Notes: generated by a model from the letters alone, not told the origin. DNA of 9,830 nt from Deltaproteobacteria bacterium (GCA_009668925.1 SBEK01000147.1:1-9830), one strand, 5' to 3'. Counted from the first letter of the stretch, positions 1-7,091 are shown. Program-made: numbers and translations.

Positions 1-1243
1 TGATCTTATCCGCGGTATGGCGCAGAAGCGCCTCTTCTTTCACTTCACCGGCCAGCGGCTCGGCGACGGGGACGTCCGGATGGGAGGTAAGCGTCACCCG
101 AGGCGTTTCGTCCGCCCCGCCGTCCAGGGTCAGCCCGGAAAGGTGAATCTGCCGGAATTCGGCCAGCCGGTCGTGGAGCGCTTCGTCGGTAACGTAGACG
201 CCGGCGTTTTCCAGATAAAACTTGCCGGCTGATTTCGCCTTGTAAAGCAGCTTGTCGATGCTGGCGGCCGAACTCTGTGCGGCCTGGTCTATAGCCAGAG
301 GATCGTCGAGGATCAGCAGCGTATTTTGCGGCAGGTAATCGAAGACGCTGGAAAGCCTTTGCTCGCCCAGGCTGCCGCGGTCATCGTAGTCTTCATAAAA
401 CAGAGGCAGAAATATCGGATTGACGGAGGTTGCGGATTGCTGCCGGAGCGTTTCCGAAAGCCGGTTGCGCAGATCGCGCGGCAGGTCCAGGTCATCGGCG
501 CGGCGTTTGACGTTGCGCACGGCGCGGTTAAGCCTCATTTCGTCGATCAGGATTTCACCAGCGGGCCCGAGGACGAATGCGCCGACGGGCGCACCGGACC
601 GCTGGGAGGTCGAGTCAAAATGACGAATGGATTCTATTTCATCACCGGCCATTTCCAGACGTAGCGGTTCGGATTCCGTGGGCGGAAAAATGTCGAGGAT
701 ATTGCCGCGCAGACTGAACTCGCCCGCGTTTTCCACCAGCGATACCCGCTGATAGCCGCCCGCCTGGAGTTTCGCCGGAAATTCTTCCATCAGCAGTATA
801 TCACCCGTCGAAAGAACTTTCAGATACTGCCGGAATTCGGCAAGCGGCATGACTTTTTGCAGGCACGCCGCAAGACAGGTGACGATCACTTTGCGGCTGT
901 CGACCTGCAATTGCGTCAGAACGTTGAGGCGCGCCAGTTCTTCCTCTCTCTGCAGCGCGAACATATCAATGGAAAGAAAGTCCAGGGGCGGATAATGCAG
1001 CACGGCCTCCTGTCCCAGAAAAAGGCCGAGATCGCGCGCAAACGCGGCGGCTTCCCGGGGGGTCGGGCACAGCACGGTGATGGGTCCGGCCATACGGTCA
1101 AACATGAGCGCCGTCACGAACGGACGCGCCGTGCCGGTCAATCCCCGGACATCGATGATGGGCAGCGCTTTGCCGATCAGGTCCAGAAGATTTCTGACGG
1201 GCTCGGCCTCCCCAATATTTCTTTTAGCGATGATTTTTCTCAA
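1..1243 (-). CDS. mfd: Transcription-repair coupling factor Mfd, N-terminal part (3' end beyond left edge)
   Basis: Mfd displaces RNA polymerase stalled at DNA lesions and recruits UvrA for excision repair in the cytoplasm. Reading the minus strand from a TTG at 1243 gives 414 open codons that run off the left edge. The protein is a UvrB-like module. It has a degenerate Walker A region (GLTGTARPF, about residues 34-42, lacking the usual Lys), then FLSIDMFALQREELARL (about 89-105), then the hallmark GEFSLRGNILDIFP (about 173-186), then SIRHFDSTSQRS (about 204-215), then FDYLPQNTLLILDD. These align in order with the UvrB-homology region of E. coli Mfd. The polymerase-binding and translocase domains would lie beyond the edge. 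The gene starts 32 nt after the nadA stop, so an operon is likely. The start is uncertain: TTG 1243 is in frame and TTG 1258 is an alternative. An ATG at 1253 has a better ribosome site (AAGGG, 5-nt gap) but is out of frame. Family identity is very secure. Confidence 0.93.
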   Translation of the reverse strand, partial: MRKIIAKRNIGEAEPVRNLLDLIGKALPIIDVRGLTGTARPFVTALMFDRMAGPITVLCPTPREAAAFARDLGLFLGQEAVLHYPPLDFLSIDMFALQREEELARLNVLTQLQVDSRKVIVTCLAACLQKVMPLAEFRQYLKVLSTGDILLMEEFPAKLQAGGYQRVSLVENAGEFSLRGNILDIFPPTESEPLRLEMAGDEIESIRHFDSTSQRSGAPVGAFVLGPAGEILIDEMRLNRAVRNVKRRADDLDLPRDLRNRLSETLRQQSATSVNPIFLPLFYEDYDDRGSLGEQRLSSVFDYLPQNTLLILDDPLAIDQAAQSSAASIDKLLYKAKSAGKFYLENAGVYVTDEALHDRLAEFRQIHLSGLTLDGGADETPRVTLTSHPDVPVAEPLAGEVKEEALLRHTADKI

Positions 1244-1275
1244 TGAACGCCATCCCAACCCTTGCCGATCGTCGT

Positions 1276-2181
1276 CTAAGAAATCGCCAGCATTTTGCTA
1301 AGCGTCCTTCCGGCGGCGACGCTGATTTCCCGGGGGACCGTGATGACCGGCTGCATCGTGATGAGCGACTGCTCGATATCATCGAGGGTGATTTTCTTCA
1401 TGTCGGGGCAGAAAAGAGCTGAAGATGCGGGAATGAAGAACTTTTCGGGATTATGCTTTTGCAGTTCGGCAAAGATTCCTGTTTCCGTGCCGATGATAAT
1501 TTCCCTGGACCGGGAGCTTGCGGCAAACTGGAGAATGGCGGCCGTGGAGCCGACAAAATCAGCTAACGCGAGAACCTCCGGGCGGCATTCCGGGTGCGCG
1601 GCAAAAGGCGCCTGCGGATAGTCGCGCCGGCGCGCCGCGACATCTTCCGCCGTAAGCGCCTGGTGAACCGGGCAGCAGCCCTCCCAGGCGATGACGTCCC
1701 TGCCGGTAACCTGCGCGATGTGGCGCGCCAGATTGCCGTCGGGCAGCATGACCACCTTCTGTCCGGCCGGGAGCGATTGGATAATCTTCTGCGCATTGGA
1801 CGACGTGCAGCAGATATCGCTTGCGGCCTTCACTTCGGCGGTGGAATTGATGTAGGTGACAAACACGGCATCCGGTTCGTTGCGCCTCATTTCTCTTACG
1901 GACGAAGCCGTGGCCATATCGGCCAGGGGGCAGCCCGCGTCGATTCTGGGCAGCAGCACGGTTTTTTGAGGCGAGAGCATGGCTGCACTCTGCGCCATAA
2001 AGTGGACCCCCGCGAAGACGATCACGCGGGCAGGGGAACTTGCCGCCGCCTGCGCCAGCGCGAGCGAATCGCCCAGCACATCGGCTATTTCCTGAATCTC
2101 GGGCCGCGCATAATAGTGGGCCAGCAAGAGGCCGCGCTTTTCGGCGAGCATCCGGCGGATTCTATTTTGTTGTTCCTTCAT
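1276..2181 (-). CDS. nadA: Quinolinate synthase NadA
   Basis: NadA condenses iminoaspartate (made by NadB) with dihydroxyacetone phosphate to give quinolinate, the NAD precursor, using an oxygen-sensitive [4Fe-4S] cluster. The 301-residue protein is close to the short class of the family. The three expected cluster cysteines are visible: C84 in DAGCPLADM, C170 in WEGCCPVH, and C258 in ALFCPDMKKITL. Other family signatures are HYY at 22-24, NSTAEVKA at 112-119, the strongly conserved HPEC at 196-199, and GTETGI at 231-236. The ATG at 2181 is preceded by AAGGA with an 8-nt gap, which supports this start. It is the first gene of a leftward unit with mfd and is divergent from moeA. No nadB or nadC is visible. 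An extra Cys (C169) sits beside the cluster ligand C170, and C124-C125 form another pair; neither changes the assignment. Confidence 0.97.
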   Translation of the reverse strand: MKEQQNRIRRMLAEKRGLLLAHYYARPEIQEIADVLGDSLALAQAAASSPARVIVFAGVHFMAQSAAMLSPQKTVLLPRIDAGCPLADMATASSVREMRRNEPDAVFVTYINSTAEVKAASDICCTSSNAQKIIQSLPAGQKVVMLPDGNLARHIAQVTGRDVIAWEGCCPVHQALTAEDVAARRRDYPQAPFAAHPECRPEVLALADFVGSTAAILQFAASSRSREIIIGTETGIFAELQKHNPEKFFIPASSALFCPDMKKITLDDIEQSLITMQPVITVPREISVAAGRTLSKMLAIS

Positions 2182-2257
2182 AAGTTATTTCCTTCATTTA
2201 ATCTTCCATCTCCCTAACGCAAATGATGATTTTGTTCAAGAGGGACCAAGGTGAAAT

Positions 2258-2285
2258 AGAATAATCATGATTTAACGATTGACAA
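2258..2285 (-). promoter_or_regulatory. Candidate nadA-mfd promoter
   Basis: On the minus strand, TTGTCA (complement of 2280-2285) lies 16 nt from TATTCT (complement of 2258-2263), a fair sigma70-type match about 77 nt upstream of the nadA ATG. The -35 box overlaps the moeA -35 box on the other strand. I see no clear NadR/NrtR-type operator, but I cannot exclude one. Transcription start is not known. Confidence 0.4.
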
Positions 2286-2306
2286 GCACTCCCCGTTTGA
2301 TAAGGT
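2279..2306 (+). promoter_or_regulatory. Candidate moeA promoter
   Basis: A perfect TTGACA (2279-2284) is followed after 16 nt by TAAGGT (2301-2306), a weak -10 box. This would place the transcript start about 20-25 nt before the moeA ATG, whose ribosome site GGAG lies at 2325-2328. The -35 box is convincing and the -10 box is not, so confidence is moderate. Confidence 0.4.
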
Positions 2307-2336
2307 GGCAAAATCAAGCATGATGGAGATAACACT

Positions 2337-3578
2337 ATGATTTCCGTGGAAGAGGCACTCAACACTATTCTTTCCGGTTGCCGGGAGCTGGGACTGGAAA
2401 AAGTCGATATTCTGGAAGCCGGCGGCCGGGTGATCGGTGAGAACGTGACCGCTTTGCGCGATATCCCTTCCGCAGCCAACTCGGCGATGGACGGCTACGC
2501 CGTGCAGTCCGCCGACACGAAAGGCGCCCAGGCCTTAAAACCTGCGGAACTTAAAGTGATCGAAACGATTGCCGCCGGGACCCTGGCCAAAAAGACCGTT
2601 AAAACGGGTGAGGCGGCGCGGATCATGACCGGAGCCGTCATCCCCAAAGGGGCGGATGCCGTTGTCCGGCGGGAAGACACGGAGGAAACGGGCAAAACCG
2701 TGAAGATTAAGATAGCGGCGCCCCGGGGGCTGGACATTCGTTTTCCCGGGGAAGATGTTCAAAAAGGAGAGCAGGTCATTGCCGCGGGAAGTGTTCTGCG
2801 TCCGGGGCACATCGGCATGTTATCCGCGCTGGGAAAATCGTTTGTCAGCGTTTACCAGAAACCGCGCGTGGCTATTTTGTCGACCGGCGATGAACTGGTG
2901 GATATTGAAACCGTTCCTCCGCCCGGCAAGATCGTCAATTCCAACAGCTATTCACTGGCCGCGCAGGTTCTGGAATGCGGCGGCGTCCCCGTCCTGCTCG
3001 GGATCGGCCGCGATCAGAAAGCGGAGCTTGCCCAGAAGTTCCGGATCGCGCGACGCGCCGATGTGATTCTCTCCTCCGGCGGCGTCTCGGTCGGCGACTA
3101 TGATTTTGTCAAGGACGTCATGGGCGATATCGGCAATGCCATGCATTTCTGGCAGGTGGCCATGCGCCCCGGCAAACCTCTGGCCTACGGGTCCATCGAC
3201 GGCGTGCCGCTTTTCGGCCTGCCGGGCAATCCGGTTTCCGTGATGGTGTCTTTTGAGCAGTTCGTCCGTCCCTATCTTTTGAAAATGCAGGGGTATAGCC
3301 GGATCTTCCGCCCGATCCTCAGGGCTGTAAGCGCACAGGATATCAAGAAAAGCAGCGGATTTAAAAATTTCATCCGGGCTCTTGTCTACGAAAAAGAAGA
3401 TGCTTATATTGCGTCCATAACAGGCGAACAGGGGTCGGGAATCCTGAAATCGATGGTGGCGGCCAACGGCTTCATCGTTCTTCGTGAAAAAGACACGTTC
3501 ATCGGAAAAGGGGATGAAGTCATGGTGCAGCTGATTGACGAAACATTTACCAGGACGCCATATCCCCGCTTCCGATAA
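2337..3578 (+). CDS. moeA: Molybdopterin molybdotransferase MoeA
   Basis: MoeA inserts molybdate (or tungstate in some organisms) into adenylylated molybdopterin, the last general step of molybdenum cofactor synthesis. The 413-residue length is typical. Signatures in order are SAMDGYAV (49-56), GEDV (138-141), the MoCF-domain block LSTGDEL (181-187), NSNSY (201-205), SGGVSVGDYDFVK (247-259), MRPGKPLAYG (276-285) and FGLPGNPVSV (293-302). A C-terminal beta domain follows (about 325-400). The acidic residues expected at the active site are present in the MDGYAV, GED, TGDE and VGDYD motifs. The ATG at 2337 has GGAG 8 nt upstream. No moa, mog, mob or molybdate-transport gene is seen, so it appears as a single-gene unit divergent from nadA. 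Mo versus W preference cannot be told from the sequence. Organisms often carry two MoeA copies; whether a second exists here is unknown. Confidence 0.97.
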   Translation: MISVEEALNTILSGCRELGLEKVDILEAGGRVIGENVTALRDIPSAANSAMDGYAVQSADTKGAQALKPAELKVIETIAAGTLAKKTVKTGEAARIMTGAVIPKGADAVVRREDTEETGKTVKIKIAAPRGLDIRFPGEDVQKGEQVIAAGSVLRPGHIGMLSALGKSFVSVYQKPRVAILSTGDELVDIETVPPPGKIVNSNSYSLAAQVLECGGVPVLLGIGRDQKAELAQKFRIARRADVILSSGGVSVGDYDFVKDVMGDIGNAMHFWQVAMRPGKPLAYGSIDGVPLFGLPGNPVSVMVSFEQFVRPYLLKMQGYSRIFRPILRAVSAQDIKKSSGFKNFIRALVYEKEDAYIASITGEQGSGILKSMVAANGFIVLREKDTFIGKGDEVMVQLIDETFTRTPYPRFR

Positions 3579-3716
3579 GCTCATTGTTCGGCACAAAGAT
3601 CAATCAACCGCCGCTCGTAAAGTTCGCGAGATAGGAAACGAACGTCATTTTTTCGCAGCCGACTGCGGAGAATTAAAGTCCGTCCCGCGCAAACGGGATT
3701 GAAATTCCATGAAATA

Positions 3717-3724
3717 AGAAAGGA
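3717..3724 (+). promoter_or_regulatory. Ribosome binding site deciding the start of the first FKBP gene
   Basis: AGAAAGGA lies 5 nt before the ATG at 3730. An earlier in-frame ATG at 3724 overlaps this site and would add only Met-Ser. The downstream paralog has the same arrangement (AAGGA at 4621-4625, 5-nt gap, then ATG-CGT-AAA at 4631), so 3730 is the better start. Confidence 0.7.
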
Positions 3725-3729
3725 TGTCT

Positions 3730-4449
3730 ATGCGTAAATTAGTTGTGATGATGTTTGTTCTGCTCCTGGCTGTGCCGGCATGGGCCGCTGAAATTCAGAC
3801 GGAAGACCAGAAAACCCTGTATGCCATAGGGGCTCACCTGAACAGGCAATTGGCTGTTTTCAACCTCACGGCGGATGAATTTGCCATTGTAAAACAGGGT
3901 ATGGATGATGCCGCAGCCGGCAAGAAGCTTGTCGCCGAACCGGATGCCTATATGCCCAACATTAATAAGCTGGCGCAGTCACGGATCGAGGCCGTGGCGC
4001 AGAAAGAAAAGGAACACTCTAAACCTTACCTGGAGAAAGCCGCCTCGGAAAAAGGCGCCAGGAAATTGCCATCGGGCGTCATTTATCAGGAGATCAAAGC
4101 CGGCACGGGCGCCCAGCCCAAAGCCACCGACACCGTCAAGGTTCATTACACAGGAACCCTTATTGACGGCAAGGTGTTCGACAGCTCGGTGCAGCGCGGT
4201 CAGCCGGCCGAGTTTCCGCTCAACCAGGTGATTCCCTGCTGGACGGAAGGCGTGGCCCTGATGAAGATCGGTGGCAAAGCGAAACTGACCTGTCCATCGG
4301 ACAGCGCTTACGGCGACCGGGGCAGACCAACGGTTATTCCAGGCGGCGCAACGCTGGTTTTTGAAGTGGAACTGCTGGAAGTGAAGGCGCCTGCCGCACC
4401 CGCGACCGCTCCCAAAGCGCCGGCGCCCAAGAAAAGCCCGAAGAAATAA
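3730..4449 (+). CDS. Secreted FKBP-type peptidyl-prolyl cis-trans isomerase (FKBP_N type)
   Basis: This enzyme should catalyse cis-trans isomerisation of peptidyl-proline bonds and assist folding in the periplasm. The 239-residue protein has a type I signal peptide (residues 1 to about 19, hydrophobic VVMMFVLLLAV, cleavage near PAWA). A helical FKBP_N-like region follows (about 24-110; dimerisation in FkpA/Mip relatives), then an FKBP domain (about 112-218). Expected pocket residues are present: Y140, F150, D151, F162, V167, I168, W171, Y194 and F211. Two cysteines (C170 beside the pocket Trp, and C188) could form a disulfide in the periplasm. The C-terminus is an Ala/Pro/Lys-rich tail (about 219-239), probably flexible. 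It is the first of two tandem paralogs and is followed by a strong hairpin. It has no clear promoter in the 151-nt spacer after moeA. The fkpA/mip symbols are not assigned because orthology is unproven. Confidence 0.93.
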   Translation: MRKLVVMMFVLLLAVPAWAAEIQTEDQKTLYAIGAHLNRQLAVFNLTADEFAIVKQGMDDAAAGKKLVAEPDAYMPNINKLAQSRIEAVAQKEKEHSKPYLEKAASEKGARKLPSGVIYQEIKAGTGAQPKATDTVKVHYTGTLIDGKVFDSSVQRGQPAEFPLNQVIPCWTEGVALMKIGGKAKLTCPSDSAYGDRGRPTVIPGGATLVFEVELLEVKAPAAPATAPKAPAPKKSPKK

Positions 4450-5283
4450 TCAGGAGTCGGGAGGCATTGAAATCAGGCAAGAGGCGGCTCAAGGCCGCCT
4501 CTTGCAGTTTGGTGCGCCGGTTATCGGGAAAGACACCAGTCCCCGCCAGCCCGCTAATAATCATTTGAATCTCACCGGATATTCGTGTAAGTATCAACTT
4601 TAAAAATTTAATGAAGCAGAAAGGATTTTTATGCGTAAAGTAATGCTCGTCGTTATGATAGCCCTTATCGCTGTTTGGGGGTGTTCACCGGAGGCGCCTA
4701 AAACAGAAGACCAGAAGGCTTTTTATGCCCTGGGGGTTCATCTCAATAAGCAACTGTCCGTTTTTGACCTGACACCGGAAGAAGTGAAGCTCGTCCAGCA
4801 GGGTATGGCCGACGCCGCCGCCGGCAAGAAGCTGGCTGCGGAGCCGGAAACCAGCATGCAGAAACTGGGCGAACTGGCTCAGACGCGCATGGCGAAAGCC
4901 ACCGAAAAACAAAAAGCACTCGCCAAACCGTTCTTGGAAAAAGCAGCCGCTGAAAAAGGAGCGCAGAAAACAGCTTCGGGAATGGTCTATCAGGAGATCA
5001 AAGCCGGCACGGGCGCCCAACCCAAACCCACTGATGTCGTGAAGGTCCACTATGTGGGCACGCTCATTGACGGCAAGGAATTCGACAGCTCCGTCAAGCG
5101 CGGCCAGCCTGCGGAACTGCCGTTAAATCAGGTTTTCCCCTGCTGGGCGGAAGGCGTCGGCATGATGAAAGTCGGCGGGAAGGCGAAGCTGGTCTGTCCG
5201 CCGGAGACGGCTTACGGCGACCGCGGCCGTCCGCCTGTTATTCCGGGCGGCGCAACGCTGGTTTTTGAAGTGGAACTGCTGGA
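4084..5283 (+). repeat. Tandem FKBP duplication with long exact-identity blocks
   Basis: The two FKBP genes are diverged direct repeats, offset by about 0.9 kb. Two stretches are identical at the DNA level: 32 nt (4084-4115 equals 4988-5019) at the beginning of the FKBP domain, and 38 nt (4342-4379 equals 5246-5283) at its last strand. The ribosome site and first codons (AAGGA, 5 nt, ATG-CGT-AAA) are also shared, so the duplicated unit includes the leader. The coordinates given span the outermost identity blocks only. Confidence 0.8.
4477..4510 (+). terminator. Hairpin after the first FKBP gene, probable terminator
   Basis: A perfect 12-bp stem (4477-4488 with 4494-4505) closes a 5-nt loop, 27 nt past the stop codon. 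Only a short T-rich tract (TTT at 4508-4510) follows. It may terminate weakly, or it may protect the 3' end of the upstream message while letting some transcription into the second copy. Confidence 0.6.
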
Positions 5284-5368
5284 GACAAAAGCGCCGTCTG
5301 CGGCACAGGCAATGCCTCCCATGCCTCCCGCGCCCCCGGCGGTACCCAAAGCGGGCGCGAAGAAGTAG
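4631..5368 (+). CDS. Lipoprotein FKBP-type peptidyl-prolyl cis-trans isomerase, tandem paralog
   Basis: This paralog of the preceding gene (245 residues) has the same FKBP_N-like region (about 25-112) and FKBP domain (about 114-219), but a different export signal. MRKVMLVVMIALIAVWGC ends in a lipobox-like VWGC, so C18 is probably lipidated. Trp at the -2 position of the lipobox is unusual. Ser at +2 would suit outer-membrane sorting by the E. coli rule. Pocket residues Y141, F151, D152, V168, W172, Y195 and F212 are kept. Two pocket positions differ from the first copy: L163 replaces Phe and F169 replaces Ile, which may change substrate preference. C171 and C189 are conserved between the copies. 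The tail is Pro/Met/Ala-rich (PPMPPAPPAVP, 229-239), unlike the Ala/Pro/Lys tail of the first copy. The ATG at 4631 follows AAGGA by 5 nt. A terminator lies just downstream, ending the unit. Confidence 0.92.
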   Translation: MRKVMLVVMIALIAVWGCSPEAPKTEDQKAFYALGVHLNKQLSVFDLTPEEVKLVQQGMADAAAGKKLAAEPETSMQKLGELAQTRMAKATEKQKALAKPFLEKAAAEKGAQKTASGMVYQEIKAGTGAQPKPTDVVKVHYVGTLIDGKEFDSSVKRGQPAELPLNQVFPCWAEGVGMMKVGGKAKLVCPPETAYGDRGRPPVIPGGATLVFEVELLETKAPSAAQAMPPMPPAPPAVPKAGAKK

Positions 5369-5402
5369 CGTCACACGAACGCCGTCATTTAAATTATTTA
5401 GG

Positions 5403-5433
5403 AAGGGGCGGGGAGCACAATCCCGCCCCTTTT
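5403..5433 (+). terminator. Intrinsic terminator after the second FKBP gene
   Basis: A 10-bp GC-rich stem (5403-5412 with 5422-5431) with a 9-nt loop runs straight into TTTT (5430-5433), 34 nt past the stop codon. This is a classic Rho-independent terminator in the plus direction. Confidence 0.85.
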
Positions 5434-5729
5434 CCATCCGGCGGCAGGGTGTCGGAAAAGGCCATCAAGTCGAGTCCTGATCCCGTGGATGCATCCAAAA
5501 TGAGAAAGCCGCCTTCGGTCGATCATTTATAACGCTCCTCAACTCCGGCAATAAAATCTTCGGCTGCAGTTTCCTAAGCATCGGAAGAACCCCGTCTTTT
5601 TGTCCAATACGGCGGCTGCGTTCCCCCCGGCATAAACGGATTTCGGCGGCGTTAGTTTTCCGTTGACAGACAGGCCCCATTTTTTTATGGTCGTTCCCGT
5701 GAAAAAAAAGAAGAAGAAAACGGGGCTGT
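5434..5729. other. 296-bp spacer with no convincing gene
   Basis: No plus-strand frame here is both long and well supplied with a ribosome site. A minus-strand frame of about 100 codons (5465-5773) begins inside the downstream ligase gene and has no family features, so I do not call it. The stretch holds a perfect 12-bp palindrome, TGGATGCATCCA (5486-5497), several GCCGCC/GGCGGC words, and the promoter listed at 5663-5691. It could be a decayed gene or a dispersed intergenic repeat; that is inference only. Confidence 0.5.
5663..5691 (+). promoter_or_regulatory. Probable promoter of the CoA ligase gene
   Basis: TTGACA (5663-5668), a 17-nt spacer and TATGGT (5686-5691) fit the sigma70 pattern with a perfect -35 box. 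The start of transcription would fall about 30 nt before the ATG at 5730. The ribosome site is weak: a purine-rich run, then GGGG at 5723-5726 only about 3 nt from the ATG. Confidence 0.6.
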
Positions 5730-7091
5730 ATGGATTCGCTGCTGGATGTGCCGCTGGCCGGCATCGTGTTCAAGCTGCTGAAGATCAGACAAAAACTCGG
5801 ACAGATTAAAAAAGAAATTTTGCTCAGTGAAGACGAGCTGCGGATCTATCAGCTGCAGACGTTGAAGAAACTGATGGCCCATGCCTATGCCCGTATCCCC
5901 CTGTACCGGGAAAAGTGGAAGACCGCCGGTGTGGGTCCGGATAATCTCCGGTCTCTGGCCGACCTTTGTAAATTCCCGATCATCACCAAAGAGGATGTAC
6001 GAAATGCGCCGCTCGCGGATATCATGGCGGCCGGGCAGCCTCGCACAAAATATCATATTTTCAAAACCACCGGGTCCAGCGGCGAGCCCGTCAGTATTCT
6101 ATATGACCGGGATCGGGGGTTTTATGAAATCGCGGAAATTTCGACTTTTTCGATTAACATGCATTTTCGCCTGAACTTGAAAAAAGGGATGAGCATCCTG
6201 GTGCTGGATGAGGAGGCCATGGAAATTCTTCCGGCGCTGGAATTCCCCCGGATGAAGAAATATCTGTTCGATGCTCTGGACGGCGTGGAGCGTCATATCG
6301 AGCAGATCAACCGGGTCCGGCCGGATTATCTGGTGACGTACCCGAGCATTTTAAAGACCATCGCCCTCAAAGTGCAGGCCGAGAAAATCAGGATTCATCA
6401 GCCTAAGCTTCTCCTGACAACCGGCGAGACCCACGACGGACATACCCGTAAAGTCATCAGCGATACGTTTACGGGTGAGCTGCTGGACGGGTATGCGGCG
6501 ACGGAAACGGGCGTAGTGGCCATCGAGTGTCCCGCGCATCATGGGCTGCATGTTCTGGGATACAAGGCCATCATTGAAATTGTCGATGACGGCGGCAATC
6601 TTTTGCCGCCCGGGGAGATCGGGAACGTGATTGTGACCGACCTCAAGAGCGGGGCTTTTCCGCTCATTCGCTATTCCGGGATGGGCGATATCGCCGGTTA
6701 TCACCCAGGCGGCCGGGAGGGGTGCCGCTGCCATCTATCGGCGCTTCCCCGTCTCAGCAGAATCGAAGGGCGAAGAATTGATTCGATTATTCTTCCCGAT
6801 CAGACGGTCATCCATCCCTTCAAGTTGACGCTCCTGATGCAGGACATCCCGGAAATAAGCAAATTCCAAATCAGACAGGAAAAAAGAGATGAAGTCGTTG
6901 TCCTGATTGTGGCGAGTTTGGAACGCGGTGGAAGAATCTCATCTGACGCGCCGGCCTGGATCAATCTGAAAGACCGATTGGCGTCGGTCCTGGGAAACGA
7001 TGTGGCCGTCAACATCAAATTCGTGGATGAGATTCCGCGGCACGAGCATTCCCACAAAATCCCGACCGTGGTTTCGCTGGTACATGGATAG
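5730..7091 (+). CDS. PaaK/CapK-family adenylate-forming ligase (acyl/aryl-CoA ligase-like)
   Basis: This 453-residue protein of the ANL superfamily resembles phenylacetate-CoA ligase and the related CapK and coenzyme-F390 synthetase proteins. Such enzymes activate a carboxylate with ATP to an acyl-adenylate, usually then forming a CoA thioester. Signatures in order are the ATP-binding loop TTGSSGEPV (113-121), GYAATETG (254-261, the A5-type motif), PLIRYSGMGD (311-320, A7-type), RIEGRRID (344-351, A8-type), and a C-terminal PRHEHSHKIP (436-445) holding the likely catalytic lysine K443. C267, C332 and C334 match the cysteine pattern seen in many PaaK-like proteins and might bind zinc. The A10 motif has His where Gly is usual before the Lys. 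The substrate cannot be read from the sequence; the neighbouring acyl-CoA synthetase subunit fits organic-acid activation. Length is normal, and no signal peptide is evident. A capsule-type (CapK) role remains possible. Confidence 0.88.
   Translation: MDSLLDVPLAGIVFKLLKIRQKLGQIKKEILLSEDELRIYQLQTLKKLMAHAYARIPLYREKWKTAGVGPDNLRSLADLCKFPIITKEDVRNAPLADIMAAGQPRTKYHIFKTTGSSGEPVSILYDRDRGFYEIAEISTFSINMHFRLNLKKGMSILVLDEEAMEILPALEFPRMKKYLFDALDGVERHIEQINRVRPDYLVTYPSILKTIALKVQAEKIRIHQPKLLLTTGETHDGHTRKVISDTFTGELLDGYAATETGVVAIECPAHHGLHVLGYKAIIEIVDDGGNLLPPGEIGNVIVTDLKSGAFPLIRYSGMGDIAGYHPGGREGCRCHLSALPRLSRIEGRRIDSIILPDQTVIHPFKLTLLMQDIPEISKFQIRQEKRDEVVVLIVASLERGGRISSDAPAWINLKDRLASVLGNDVAVNIKFVDEIPRHEHSHKIPTVVSLVHG

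Noticed and set aside
857..1246. Plus-strand open frame of 129 codons antisense to mfd
   Set aside because: The opposite strand encodes clear Mfd motifs; this frame shows no family features and is a shadow.
1594..2217. Plus-strand open frame of 207 codons antisense to nadA
   Set aside because: The NadA cysteines and motifs lie on the other strand, and the Arg/Gly-rich composition is typical of an antisense shadow.
2952..3596. Minus-strand open frame of 214 codons antisense to moeA
   Set aside because: The MoeA motifs SGGVSVGD and GLPGNP are read on the plus strand here; no independent evidence supports this frame.
3622..3653. Possible terminator after moeA (GTTCG...CGAAC followed by TTTTTT)
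   Set aside because: The stem is only 5 bp with a 12-nt loop and several bases separate it from the T-run; too weak to call.
4565..4593. Possible promoter for the second FKBP gene (TTGAAT-17-TAAGTA)
   Set aside because: The -10 box matches the consensus at only two positions, so the call would be guesswork.
5465..5773. Minus-strand open frame of 102 codons in the spacer before the ligase gene
   Set aside because: It starts inside the ligase coding region, has no convincing start context and no motif. It is kept only as part of the unexplained-spacer finding.
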